This document shows, piece by piece, positions 25,936 through 34,737 of a stretch of DNA of 64,000 bases. Under the pieces are notes generated by a model. It did not search any database. It was not told where the DNA came from and saw nothing but the letters and a program-made list of their open reading frames with translations. Numbering within the stretch: position 1 is the stretch's first letter; the number at the start of each line of letters is the position of its first letter. The translations under genes and the position numbers were made by a program. The DNA is from Sphingopyxis bauzanensis (lineage in GTDB: Bacteria; Pseudomonadota; Alphaproteobacteria; Sphingomonadales; Sphingomonadaceae): positions 738,241-802,240 of the forward strand of contig NZ_NISK01000003.1 of the NCBI RefSeq assembly GCF_002205675.1. The letters run 5' to 3'.

Positions 25936-28791
25936 ATGTTGACTGACTATCATTCCAAGTATCTCGCGAGCGATCTTGTCAGGCGTAGATCGTCGGACAG
26001 CAGCGACAAGCTGGCTATAGCCGTGGCTGGTGCTCAAGTTGATATGAACCCGCATCAAGTCGACGCTGCGCTCTTTGCGTTCGCGTCTCCCTTGTCGAAA
26101 GGGGCGTTGCTCGCCGATGAGGTCGGGCTTGGAAAGACAATAGAAGCAGGCCTTGTCATTTCTCAGCGCTGGGCAGAGGGAAAACGACGGGTGTTGATCA
26201 TCGCCCCGTCGAATCTGCGAAAGCAATGGTACCAGGAAATGAACGAGAAGTTCTTCATTCCCTGCTCCATCATTGAATCGAAGTCATATAATGCCGCCAT
26301 CAAGGCAGGGGACTTCCGACCGTTCGACATGAATGGCAGTGTCGTGATCTGCTCATACCAATTTGCCCGAAACAAGGCCGCAGACGTGCATTCCACACCT
26401 TGGGATTTGGTCGTAATCGACGAAGCCCACAGATTGCGGAATGTTTATAAGCCGTCGAACGTGATCGCCAACACGCTGAAAACGGCGCTAGCCGAGCGCC
26501 ATAAGCTGTTGCTGACGGCGACGCCTCTGCAAAACTCGCTTCTTGAGTTATTCGGATTGGTCAGCTTCATTGACGAACACACCTTTGGCGATTTGAAGAG
26601 CTTTCGGGAGCAATTCGCCAATCTCTCGCAGGAGCGCACCTTCGAGATTCTGCGTGACCGTTTGAAGCCGGTTTGTCACCGCACGCTTCGTCGCCAGGTG
26701 ACAGCCTATGTCCCCTACACCAAACGCCACGCGATTTTGGAGGAGTTCAGCCCGGACGAAGCGGAAGACCGGCTATATAATCTCGTGACTGACTATTTGC
26801 AGCGCGATAACCTTCAGGCGCTTCCCGCTAGCCAACGCTCTCTGATGACGCTCGTGCTTCGCAAGCTGCTCGCGTCGTCCACCTTTGCCATTGCGGGCGC
26901 GCTCACCTCAATATCCAACCGGCTACAAAAGCGGCTCGATCAGAGTAGGCCCACGTCGCTCTTAGAGGAGCTGGACGAGGATTATGAGGCGCTGGATGAG
27001 ACGGCGGAGGAGTGGTCGGATGACGAAATCGAACCACTGACGGAAGCCGATCAGAGGGTGCTTGAACACGAAATTATAGAGCTTCGTGAGTTTGCGGAAT
27101 TGGCAACCTCCATCGACCAAAACGCCAAAGGGAGGGCGTTGCTGCAAGCTCTGGAAGTGGGTTTCGCCAAGGCGCGGGAATTAGGTGCCGACGAAAAGGC
27201 GATCATCTTCACGGAATCCCGCCGCACCCAATCCTATCTGCTGCGGGTGTTGGCCGACAGTCCGTTTGCCGATCGCATAGTTCTGTTCAACGGCACCAAC
27301 ACCGACGATCAATCGAAAGCGATTTATCGCGAATGGGTGTCCCGCCACGAAGGCTCGGATAGAGTTACGGGGTCGCGAACTGCCGATATGCGCTCTGCCT
27401 TGGTCGATTATTTTCGCGAGCAGGGCCGGATTATGATCGCCACCGAAGCTGGTGCGGAAGGCATCAATCTCCAATTTTGCTCAATGGTCGTGAACTACGA
27501 CCTGCCTTGGAACCCACAGCGTATTGAACAGCGCATCGGACGTTGCCATCGCTACGGCCAGAAGCACGATGTCGTAGTTGTCAATTTCCTCAACCGGAAG
27601 AACGAAGCCGACCAGCGCGTCTATCAGTTGCTGTCCGAGAAATTTGAGCTTTTCGAGGGCGTTTTCGGGGCGAGCGACGAGGTGCTTGGTGCCATTGAAT
27701 CTGGCGTCGATTTTGAAAAGCGGATTGCCGGTATCTACCAGCAATGCCGCCAGACAGCTGAGATCAAGTCAGCTTTCGACGAACTCCAGCTTGAACTCAC
27801 CCTTGAGATCAACGAGGCGATGAGCCACGCCCGGCGCAAGTTGCTCGAAAATTTCGACGACGAGGTGCGCGAGAAGCTCAAAATGCGCAACGCTGACACG
27901 AACTTGCACCTCAGCCAGTTCGAGCAGCAGTTGATGAAACTTGCGGCGCATGAGCTGGACGGTGATGCCGATTTCATCGACTCGTCATCGTTTCGGCTCA
28001 ATGCCGTCCCGAACTGGCTTTCGGGCGAGGGCGTTCCTACCGGCCTGTATGAATTGCCGCGCCGCACCGGCGACGCGCATCTGTTCCGCGTCAATCATCC
28101 GCTCGGTCAGGCTATCGTTGCCCGCGCACAATCGCGCGACCTGCCCGTTGCCGAGATCGCCTTCAATTATTCGGGCCATAAAGGGCGCATTTCCCAAATC
28201 GAACTCCTGAAAGGTCAATCGGGCTGGCTCGCAGCGTCGATGCTGTCGGTCGAGGCGTTGGGCCAGAGCGAGGATCACCTGTTACTCGCGGGAACGACCG
28301 ACGACGGAACGACGCTTAGCGCCGAGGCCACTTCGCGGTTGATGACCATTGCCGGTGGCGTCACCGGATCGGCCACACAGCCTAATGCAATCACAACCGT
28401 ACTCGCTCAATCGCTGGCCGAGCAGCAAGCGCACATCCGCCGGGACATATCGGAACGCAACGCCCGCTTCTTCGAGATCGAGGCTAACAAGCTCGACGGG
28501 TGGGCGGACGATTTGAAGGTAGGGCTGGAGCGCGAGCTGAAGGAGCTTGATCGCCAGATCAAGGAAGCCCGCCGCGCCGCTACGCTCGCGCAGACGCTGG
28601 AAGATAAGCTGGCGGGGCAAAAGGCGGTTAAGGCGCTCGAAACCGAGCGCTCGAACAAGCGTCGGTCGCTATTCGATGCGCAGGACAAGATTGACGAACA
28701 ACGGGCCGTTCTAATTGCCCAGATCGAGGGTAAGCTCGAACAGAGCGCGGAAACAAAGCCGCTTTTTACGATCCGGTGGAGTGTGAAATGA
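25936..28791 (+). CDS. SNF2-family DEAD/DEAH helicase
   Basis: 951 residues. SNF2/RapA-type two-domain helicase: Walker A ADEVGLGKTIEAG near residues 60-72, DEAH box near 160-164, and in the second lobe motif V TEAGAEGINLQF and motif VI RIEQRIGRCHRYGQ near 530-543. About the last 110 residues look like a coiled coil, so it may dimerise or bind a partner. SNF2 proteins of this kind act as DNA translocases in DISARM and in type III-like restriction clusters. It is the first gene of an eight-gene run; the next gene starts by ATGA overlap. Confidence 0.85.
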   Translation: MLTDYHSKYLASDLVRRRSSDSSDKLAIAVAGAQVDMNPHQVDAALFAFASPLSKGALLADEVGLGKTIEAGLVISQRWAEGKRRVLIIAPSNLRKQWYQEMNEKFFIPCSIIESKSYNAAIKAGDFRPFDMNGSVVICSYQFARNKAADVHSTPWDLVVIDEAHRLRNVYKPSNVIANTLKTALAERHKLLLTATPLQNSLLELFGLVSFIDEHTFGDLKSFREQFANLSQERTFEILRDRLKPVCHRTLRRQVTAYVPYTKRHAILEEFSPDEAEDRLYNLVTDYLQRDNLQALPASQRSLMTLVLRKLLASSTFAIAGALTSISNRLQKRLDQSRPTSLLEELDEDYEALDETAEEWSDDEIEPLTEADQRVLEHEIIELREFAELATSIDQNAKGRALLQALEVGFAKARELGADEKAIIFTESRRTQSYLLRVLADSPFADRIVLFNGTNTDDQSKAIYREWVSRHEGSDRVTGSRTADMRSALVDYFREQGRIMIATEAGAEGINLQFCSMVVNYDLPWNPQRIEQRIGRCHRYGQKHDVVVVNFLNRKNEADQRVYQLLSEKFELFEGVFGASDEVLGAIESGVDFEKRIAGIYQQCRQTAEIKSAFDELQLELTLEINEAMSHARRKLLENFDDEVREKLKMRNADTNLHLSQFEQQLMKLAAHELDGDADFIDSSSFRLNAVPNWLSGEGVPTGLYELPRRTGDAHLFRVNHPLGQAIVARAQSRDLPVAEIAFNYSGHKGRISQIELLKGQSGWLAASMLSVEALGQSEDHLLLAGTTDDGTTLSAEATSRLMTIAGGVTGSATQPNAITTVLAQSLAEQQAHIRRDISERNARFFEIEANKLDGWADDLKVGLERELKELDRQIKEARRAATLAQTLEDKLAGQKAVKALETERSNKRRSLFDAQDKIDEQRAVLIAQIEGKLEQSAETKPLFTIRWSVK

Positions 28792-28973
28792 GCGAGGAAA
28801 AATCACCGTCCGAAACATTGGCAGCGCAGATTGTGGATCAGTTGATCCAGTCGGGCCTTGTCCGCACGGAGAAAAGGGATTCTGTTGTCATCAAGATCGC
28901 ATCGGGCGAAATGAAGGGCCTCGACTGGAAGAACGAGATCGACCTGGCTGCCGAGAAGGCTGCGACGGCATGA
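28788..28973 (+). CDS. Small protein of the cluster, unknown
   Basis: 61 residues from MSEEKSPSETL. Acidic and helical-looking, with no recognised domain. The start at 28788 gives an ATGA overlap with the SNF2 stop, and its own stop overlaps the start of the Rad50-like gene the same way. The tight coupling on both sides argues that it is a real gene, perhaps an adaptor between the helicase and the ATPase. Confidence 0.7.
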   Translation: MSEEKSPSETLAAQIVDQLIQSGLVRTEKRDSVVIKIASGEMKGLDWKNEIDLAAEKAATA

Positions 28974-31288
28974 CTGGGATTGCTCTAAAATCGCTCAGCC
29001 TCACGGCGTTTCGGGGTTCTTCAACCACCTTCAAACTCCCGTTCGAGAAGGGCCGGAAGCTCACCTTGATTTACGGTGAGAACGGCACGGGAAAAACCAC
29101 GATTTGCGATGCCCTTGAGTTTTTAGCCGTTGGCGATGTCGGTTCGCTGAACGACAAAGGTATGGGCCGCGCGCTGGAAAAATACTGGCCATCGGCCAAC
29201 AAGGCTTTGTCCGACATCGACGTGGTGCTGGCGACGTCAAATGGTGTTGAGTGCAAGGGGCGCTTCGTTGACAAGAAGCCTGTCTTCGAGCCTGCCGATG
29301 CGCGCCCGCTGATCGAATTGCTGCGCCAGCAGCAGATTACTGCGCTTATCGAAACGCCGCCCGCCAAGCGATACGAGGTGTTGCAGCGCTTCATCGACGT
29401 TGAGGCGGTCGAGAAGTCAGAAGATGCGCTTCGCAAGCAGGTGCAGGAGCTTGAGGCCGACAAAACAAATAGGGAAAATGCCGAATATCAGAGCTTCGCG
29501 GCGCTGAATGACCTGTTCGAGGTGGCGGGGAAGCCTGCCGGTCTGACGGCGATAACTTGGGCAAAGGCGCTGTTGGCCGAGCCACAAGATAATGTCGAAT
29601 CCGAGCTGAAAGCCGTTGAGCTGCTTCGGGGCGTCCTCATTGCGTTTGGCGCCTATCCCGATTTGCTGACGCAAAGCCAGAATTCGGTTGTTGCCGCCAA
29701 GGATGCTTTCGACGCCGCGGACGCCGCCATGAAGGCCGCAGTCGTTACCGCAAGCGGCAATGCGTCTGAAACCGTTAAGCTCCTCGAGGCGGGCAAATCA
29801 TACCTTCATGCCCATGCCGCCGCGACCGTCTGCCCGCTCTGCGAAAGCGATGACAAGATTGTCGGGCTGGCGGAATCGATCACTGCTCGTCTCGTTCAAC
29901 TCTCCTCGGTGCAGGAAGCGCAAACAAACCTCGACATGTGCCGATTCACGCTGAATCGCGCCGAAGCTGCTCGCGCTCAGCTTGATGCCAATTACGCCAA
30001 GTCGCTCGAAGATTACGCGACCGCGAAGGGCGGGTTTGCCTGGGGCGCGAAATACACCTTTCCGTCTTCCGACCCGCCAGCCGCTATCGCCGATGTTCAG
30101 CAATGGCTTGTTTCGGCGGAAGCCTCTGCCAAGACATGGGCCGATGCCGAGGCGTCGCTGCGGCAAGGCTCGAATCGTTTTGCGGCCGTCAAGAGCGCGC
30201 TGGATCGCTACGAAACGAACAGCACACGCAAGAAGGAGGTTGAGGCGCTGATTCCCAAGGCCAAGCAGGCGCTGGAAATCTGCGTGAAGGCCCGGCAGGC
30301 ATTTACCGACAAGGTGATGGCCGAAATCGCGCAGCAGGTTGGCGAACTTTACGAGAAGGTTCACCCCAACGAGGGTCTCGAAAAGATCGCGCTCCAGCTT
30401 GATCCCAAGAAGCGTTCGTCGATTGAAATGCAGGCCAAGTTCGCGGGCAAGGACGTTCCGCCAACGGCCTATTTCAGTCAGTCCCATCTCGACACGCTGG
30501 GGCTGTGCGTATTTCTTGCGCTTGCCCTGCGCGACAAGGCCATTGAGAAAATCTTGATCCTCGACGATGTGCTGGGGAGCATTGACGAGCCGCACGTCGA
30601 ACGGGTGATCGACATGCTATACGCCGTCAGCGAGCGCTTCCGGCACACCCTTATCACCACGCATTACCGCCCTTGGCGTGAAAAGTTCCGCTGGGGCCGA
30701 TTGAAGCCGGATCAGCCCTGTCAGTTCGTTGAGCTGACGGGTTGGGGGCTTGATGGTGGGATGCGGATGAAAAGCGCGCTTCCCGAAACCGCGCGGCTCA
30801 AAATATTGCTGGAGGCCGAAGACCCTGACTTGCAGGCGATTTGCAGTAAGGCCGGGGTAATGCTCGAAGAAGCTCTCGATTATCTAACCCAGAAATACGA
30901 GTGCGCCGTCCCGCGTCGGCATGGTGCGGCCTATACACTCGGCGATTTGCTACCAGCCGTCAAAGGCAAGCTCCGCGACAATCTTCGTGTGGAAATCGTT
31001 ACTCCGGTCGAGGGTGCCGAACCCATTGTTGCTGCGATCGACCTGAAACCTATGCTCGATGCGCTTTCACTCATCGCCCAGACACGAAACGTGATGGGCG
31101 CACATTTCAACACCCTTTCGTTCGAGTTACTTGATGCGGACGCGATGAAATTCGCCAAGCAGGTCGAGCAGCTTGCCGATGCGCTGGTGTGCCCCGAGCA
31201 TGGTTGGCCCAGCCGCGAAAAGTCGGGCAGCTATTGGGAAAATGGCGGTGGAACCCGTCGCCTCCATCCATTGAAGAAGCCGAGCTAG
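28970..31288 (+). CDS. Rad50/SMC-like AAA ATPase
   Basis: 772 residues. ABC-type ATPase: Walker A GENGTGKTT near residues 37-45, a long coiled-coil middle containing a zinc-hook-like CPLC near residues 286-289, signature-like YFSQSHLDTLGLCVFLAL near 502 and Walker B ILILDDVLGSID near 529-540. After the ATPase head there is about 200 residues of extra domain. Proteins of this build bind and clamp DNA ends and often pair with a nuclease; here the neighbour is the AIPR nuclease-like protein. Overlaps the preceding gene by ATGA. Confidence 0.85.
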   Translation: MTGIALKSLSLTAFRGSSTTFKLPFEKGRKLTLIYGENGTGKTTICDALEFLAVGDVGSLNDKGMGRALEKYWPSANKALSDIDVVLATSNGVECKGRFVDKKPVFEPADARPLIELLRQQQITALIETPPAKRYEVLQRFIDVEAVEKSEDALRKQVQELEADKTNRENAEYQSFAALNDLFEVAGKPAGLTAITWAKALLAEPQDNVESELKAVELLRGVLIAFGAYPDLLTQSQNSVVAAKDAFDAADAAMKAAVVTASGNASETVKLLEAGKSYLHAHAAATVCPLCESDDKIVGLAESITARLVQLSSVQEAQTNLDMCRFTLNRAEAARAQLDANYAKSLEDYATAKGGFAWGAKYTFPSSDPPAAIADVQQWLVSAEASAKTWADAEASLRQGSNRFAAVKSALDRYETNSTRKKEVEALIPKAKQALEICVKARQAFTDKVMAEIAQQVGELYEKVHPNEGLEKIALQLDPKKRSSIEMQAKFAGKDVPPTAYFSQSHLDTLGLCVFLALALRDKAIEKILILDDVLGSIDEPHVERVIDMLYAVSERFRHTLITTHYRPWREKFRWGRLKPDQPCQFVELTGWGLDGGMRMKSALPETARLKILLEAEDPDLQAICSKAGVMLEEALDYLTQKYECAVPRRHGAAYTLGDLLPAVKGKLRDNLRVEIVTPVEGAEPIVAAIDLKPMLDALSLIAQTRNVMGAHFNTLSFELLDADAMKFAKQVEQLADALVCPEHGWPSREKSGSYWENGGGTRRLHPLKKPS

Positions 31289-31291
31289 ATC

Positions 31292-33088
31292 ATGCCCATT
31301 AGACCAGAGCAGTTTGCGATCCTAAAAAGCCATTTGGAGCAGACTTATGTTCCGCACCTGCCGAAACTGCTGAAGCCAAAATCCGACGCGGAGAATCTCA
31401 GCAAGAACATTGATCGTTCGTTCTCCGCGTTTGCACTCGATCACATATGCCAACTCGACCCTAAGAAGGCCGCTAAATCGGTCGTGGATGACTATGAAGA
31501 TTACGGAATTGACGCGATCTATTATCACGCAAGAACCAAAACGCTCTATTTTGTTCAAGCCAAACTCAAGGAAACCAAGTCTTTCAATCAGGATGAGGCG
31601 CTAAAGTTTACTCATGGCGTGCGACGGCTGGTCAACGGCGATTTCGTTGGTTTCAACGAGAATGTGCTTCGGCGGGAATCGCAAATCCGTGGCTACCTTG
31701 CCCACTGCGATCATATTGAGATTGTGGTAGCCCACACGGGCGAAGGCATTCACGTCCATGCCGAAAAGGCCATTCAGGAGCTACTCGCGGACAAGGCCGG
31801 CGGTGAAGGTCGGATTAGGGATGCCGTTTTCGATTTTGACGCTGTCCACGCTGTTAATGGTTTGCATAGCGTCAACGCCGTTGAGCCGGTTAATTGCCGC
31901 ATAAAGCTGTTCAACTACGGCGAAGCGACCGATCCCAAGATTGCCTACTATGGCACCGTCGCGCTTTCAGACCTCGCGGACTTACACAAGCTACATGGAA
32001 AGGCCCTGTACCAGAAGAACATTCGGACGTGGCTCGGCCACAAGACACCTGTGAATGAGTCAATCCAGGAAACTCTCGGCGCGCAGCCCGCACGATTCCA
32101 ATATCTGAACAATGGCGTCACCGCGCTATGCGAGGAGATCGCCCCAAAAGTCGGAGTGAAGACCGAGCAGCGCGAATTTGAACTTACCGGGTTTTCCATC
32201 ATCAATGGCGCGCAGACCGTCGCCTCGACCGCCAATTTTGTTGCAGAAAATCCAGATGCGGACATCTCCGATGCCAAGGTGATGATCACGCTCATAAAGG
32301 CCGATGCGGAAGGCGATTTCGGCAAAGACGTCACGCGGGCGCGCAATCACCAAAACGACGTGAAAGACATCGCATTCGCTGCGCTCGATGAAGAGCAGGA
32401 ACGCATCCGGCGCGAGTTGCAACATCTCGACATTGATTATGTCTATCGCGTCGGTGAAAATCCTAGCGGCAATGATCCCAACCGAGTGTTGGTTAGCGAA
32501 GCCATCCTGGCATTGGCGATGCTGGAGGAAGATCCTCGCTATCCCATCTGGATGAAGCAATCTCTTACCGAGTTTCAAAAGACAGATGGCAATCAATATC
32601 GCCAGATATTCAGTCAATCTTTGAGTTCGCTCCGTCTTGTAAACGCGGTGAGAGTTTATCGGTATATCAATGCACGCGTCGATTCACTTGTGCGAACTAA
32701 TTGGTATGAGGAGAAGGCTGCTTATAAGCACGGGCGCTATGCACTAGCCTTCATTCTGACCAAACAGCTCCGTGATGCGATCAACGGGAATGTTCTAATT
32801 GATGTCGCTAAATTGAGCGCGGCGGGAAGCTTGCCGATGGACGAACTTCGTCAGAAGCTTTGGGACGTGGTTCAATCCCAACTCGCCTATTGCGGTCCCT
32901 TGAAGTCGTTCCGAAATCCAAATTTTGGCTTGCCTGCCATCACCAAAATCATGACGAATCATTATAATCTCGGCGGTGACCCAGTCTGCATTATCAAAGC
33001 GGGCAAATGGGTGCTTGGTGAGCCCTACCAAGTGGACCTCTTCAAATACCTCGCCGCCAAAGCGCCGCAGATTGCGAATGTGATATGA
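31292..33088 (+). CDS. AIPR-family protein (abortive-infection, nuclease-like)
   Basis: 598 residues. The N-terminal part shows a restriction-endonuclease-like motif: DYGIDAIYY near residue 70 and FVQAKLKE near 88 (D and Q-x-K spacing). The middle part has the AIPR-type conserved segments FQYLNNGVTALCEEI near 269 and GFSIINGAQTVAS near 299. AIPR proteins act in phage-exclusion systems, so this could cut phage or host nucleic acid. It starts 3 bases after the Rad50-like stop and overlaps the Mod gene by ATGA, an unusual place for an AIPR gene. Confidence 0.8.
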   Translation: MPIRPEQFAILKSHLEQTYVPHLPKLLKPKSDAENLSKNIDRSFSAFALDHICQLDPKKAAKSVVDDYEDYGIDAIYYHARTKTLYFVQAKLKETKSFNQDEALKFTHGVRRLVNGDFVGFNENVLRRESQIRGYLAHCDHIEIVVAHTGEGIHVHAEKAIQELLADKAGGEGRIRDAVFDFDAVHAVNGLHSVNAVEPVNCRIKLFNYGEATDPKIAYYGTVALSDLADLHKLHGKALYQKNIRTWLGHKTPVNESIQETLGAQPARFQYLNNGVTALCEEIAPKVGVKTEQREFELTGFSIINGAQTVASTANFVAENPDADISDAKVMITLIKADAEGDFGKDVTRARNHQNDVKDIAFAALDEEQERIRRELQHLDIDYVYRVGENPSGNDPNRVLVSEAILALAMLEEDPRYPIWMKQSLTEFQKTDGNQYRQIFSQSLSSLRLVNAVRVYRYINARVDSLVRTNWYEEKAAYKHGRYALAFILTKQLRDAINGNVLIDVAKLSAAGSLPMDELRQKLWDVVQSQLAYCGPLKSFRNPNFGLPAITKIMTNHYNLGGDPVCIIKAGKWVLGEPYQVDLFKYLAAKAPQIANVI

Positions 33089-34737
33089 CCAAAAAACAGA
33101 AACTTGAACTGACGTGGGTGGGCAAGGAAAACCGGCCTCGGCTGGAGCCGCGTATCCTGATTGAAGACCCGGCGAAGAGCTATCATGCCGCCGCGCGGGT
33201 GACGGATGCGGACATTTTCGACAATGTGCTGATCCACGGCGACAATCTGCTCGCGCTCAAGGCGCTGGAAGCAGATCACGCGGGCCAGGTAAAGTGCGTG
33301 TTTATCGACCCCCCCTATAACACTGGCAGTGCCTTCACCCACTATGATGACGGGCTGGAGCATAGCATCTGGCTGGGCCTGATGCGTGATCGGCTGGAGA
33401 TTATCCGGCGGTTGCTGGCCGAGGATGGCTCTCTGTGGATCACCATCGATGACAATGAGGCGCACTATCTCAAGGTCATGTGTGACGAGGTATTTGGACG
33501 CGCGAATTTCGTGTCAAACGTCGTTTGGCAGAAGAAATACTCGAAGCAGAATGATGCAAAGTGGCTCAGCACGAGCCACGATCACATTTTGCTTTATGCC
33601 AAAAATAAGGAAACGTGGCGTCCCAACGCTGTTGAGCGAAATGCCGATCAGCTCAAGGGTTATTCCAACATTGACAATGACCCGCGTGGTCTATGGCAAT
33701 CTGTTGTCTACACCTGCGCGAAAACACGCGCCGAGCGGCCCAACCTCTATTATGGAATCGAGCATCCACGCACCGGGGAATTGATTTATCCCAGCGAGAC
33801 CCGTGTTTGGGGATACGACCCAAACCGCCACGCACAGCATGTCCGTGATGGACTCATTTGGTGGGGTAAGAACCAAGAGAAGGACAAGCCCCGGTTGAAA
33901 TCCTTTCTTCAGAAAGTCGGCACTGGCTTGGTTCCCGACACCCTATGGTTTCGGGACGAGGCAGGGGACAACCAAGATGCCAAGCGTGAGGCACTCGCGT
34001 TCAATTCAGCGGATGTATTTCCGACTCCCAAACCCGAAAAATTGCTGAGCAAGATATTGCAGATCGCCACCAATGCGGGTGATCTTGTGATTGACTCATT
34101 CGCCGGTTCCGGCACGACCGGCGCGGTTGCTCATAAAATGGGCCGCCGCTGGATCATGGTGGAGCTTGGCGATCATTGCACCACCCACATCGTGCCGCGT
34201 CTCGCCAAAGTGATTGACGGCAGCGATCAAGGCGGAATCAGCAAGGCGGTCGATTGGAAGGGCGGGGGGGGCTTCCGCTTCTATGAACTTGCTCCGTCGC
34301 TGTTAGAAACCGACAAATGGGGCCGCGAGGTAATCTCCAGCAAATATGACGCCGCGATGCTGGCGCAGGCATTATGCAAGCTGGAAGGCTTCACCTACGC
34401 ACCGAGCGATAGCGTCTATTGGCAGCAGGGCCATTCGTCCGAGAGTGATTTCCTCTATGTCACCACCCAGACGCTGGAGCCGGAGGAGCTGGCCGCTCTG
34501 TCCGAGGAAGTCGGTGAAGGCCGTTCGCTGCTGATCCTCTGCGCCGCATTCCGGGGCAATGCCGATTTTTGGCCTAATCTGACTTTGCGCAAAATCCCCA
34601 ACCACATCCGCAGCAAGTGCGAATGGGGGCATGACGATTATTCGCTCAACGTCGCCAACCTGCCAATGGCCGAAAGGGAACCCGCTCCGCCTCCACCCGC
34701 GCAATCCAGCTTGTTTGATGGGGAGGATGCAGCATGA
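33085..34737 (+). CDS. mod: Type III restriction-modification DNA methyltransferase (Mod)
   Basis: 550 residues, beta-class adenine methyltransferase layout: motif IV DPPYNT near residues 75-80 comes before the AdoMet motif FAGSGTTG near 339-346. The target-recognition region lies between them. Methylates adenine in host DNA so that the paired Res does not cut it. The C-terminal 150 residues have no clear family match. ATGA overlaps with both neighbours, so it is made together with AIPR and Res. Confidence 0.92.
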   Translation: MTKKQKLELTWVGKENRPRLEPRILIEDPAKSYHAAARVTDADIFDNVLIHGDNLLALKALEADHAGQVKCVFIDPPYNTGSAFTHYDDGLEHSIWLGLMRDRLEIIRRLLAEDGSLWITIDDNEAHYLKVMCDEVFGRANFVSNVVWQKKYSKQNDAKWLSTSHDHILLYAKNKETWRPNAVERNADQLKGYSNIDNDPRGLWQSVVYTCAKTRAERPNLYYGIEHPRTGELIYPSETRVWGYDPNRHAQHVRDGLIWWGKNQEKDKPRLKSFLQKVGTGLVPDTLWFRDEAGDNQDAKREALAFNSADVFPTPKPEKLLSKILQIATNAGDLVIDSFAGSGTTGAVAHKMGRRWIMVELGDHCTTHIVPRLAKVIDGSDQGGISKAVDWKGGGGFRFYELAPSLLETDKWGREVISSKYDAAMLAQALCKLEGFTYAPSDSVYWQQGHSSESDFLYVTTQTLEPEELAALSEEVGEGRSLLILCAAFRGNADFWPNLTLRKIPNHIRSKCEWGHDDYSLNVANLPMAEREPAPPPPAQSSLFDGEDAA

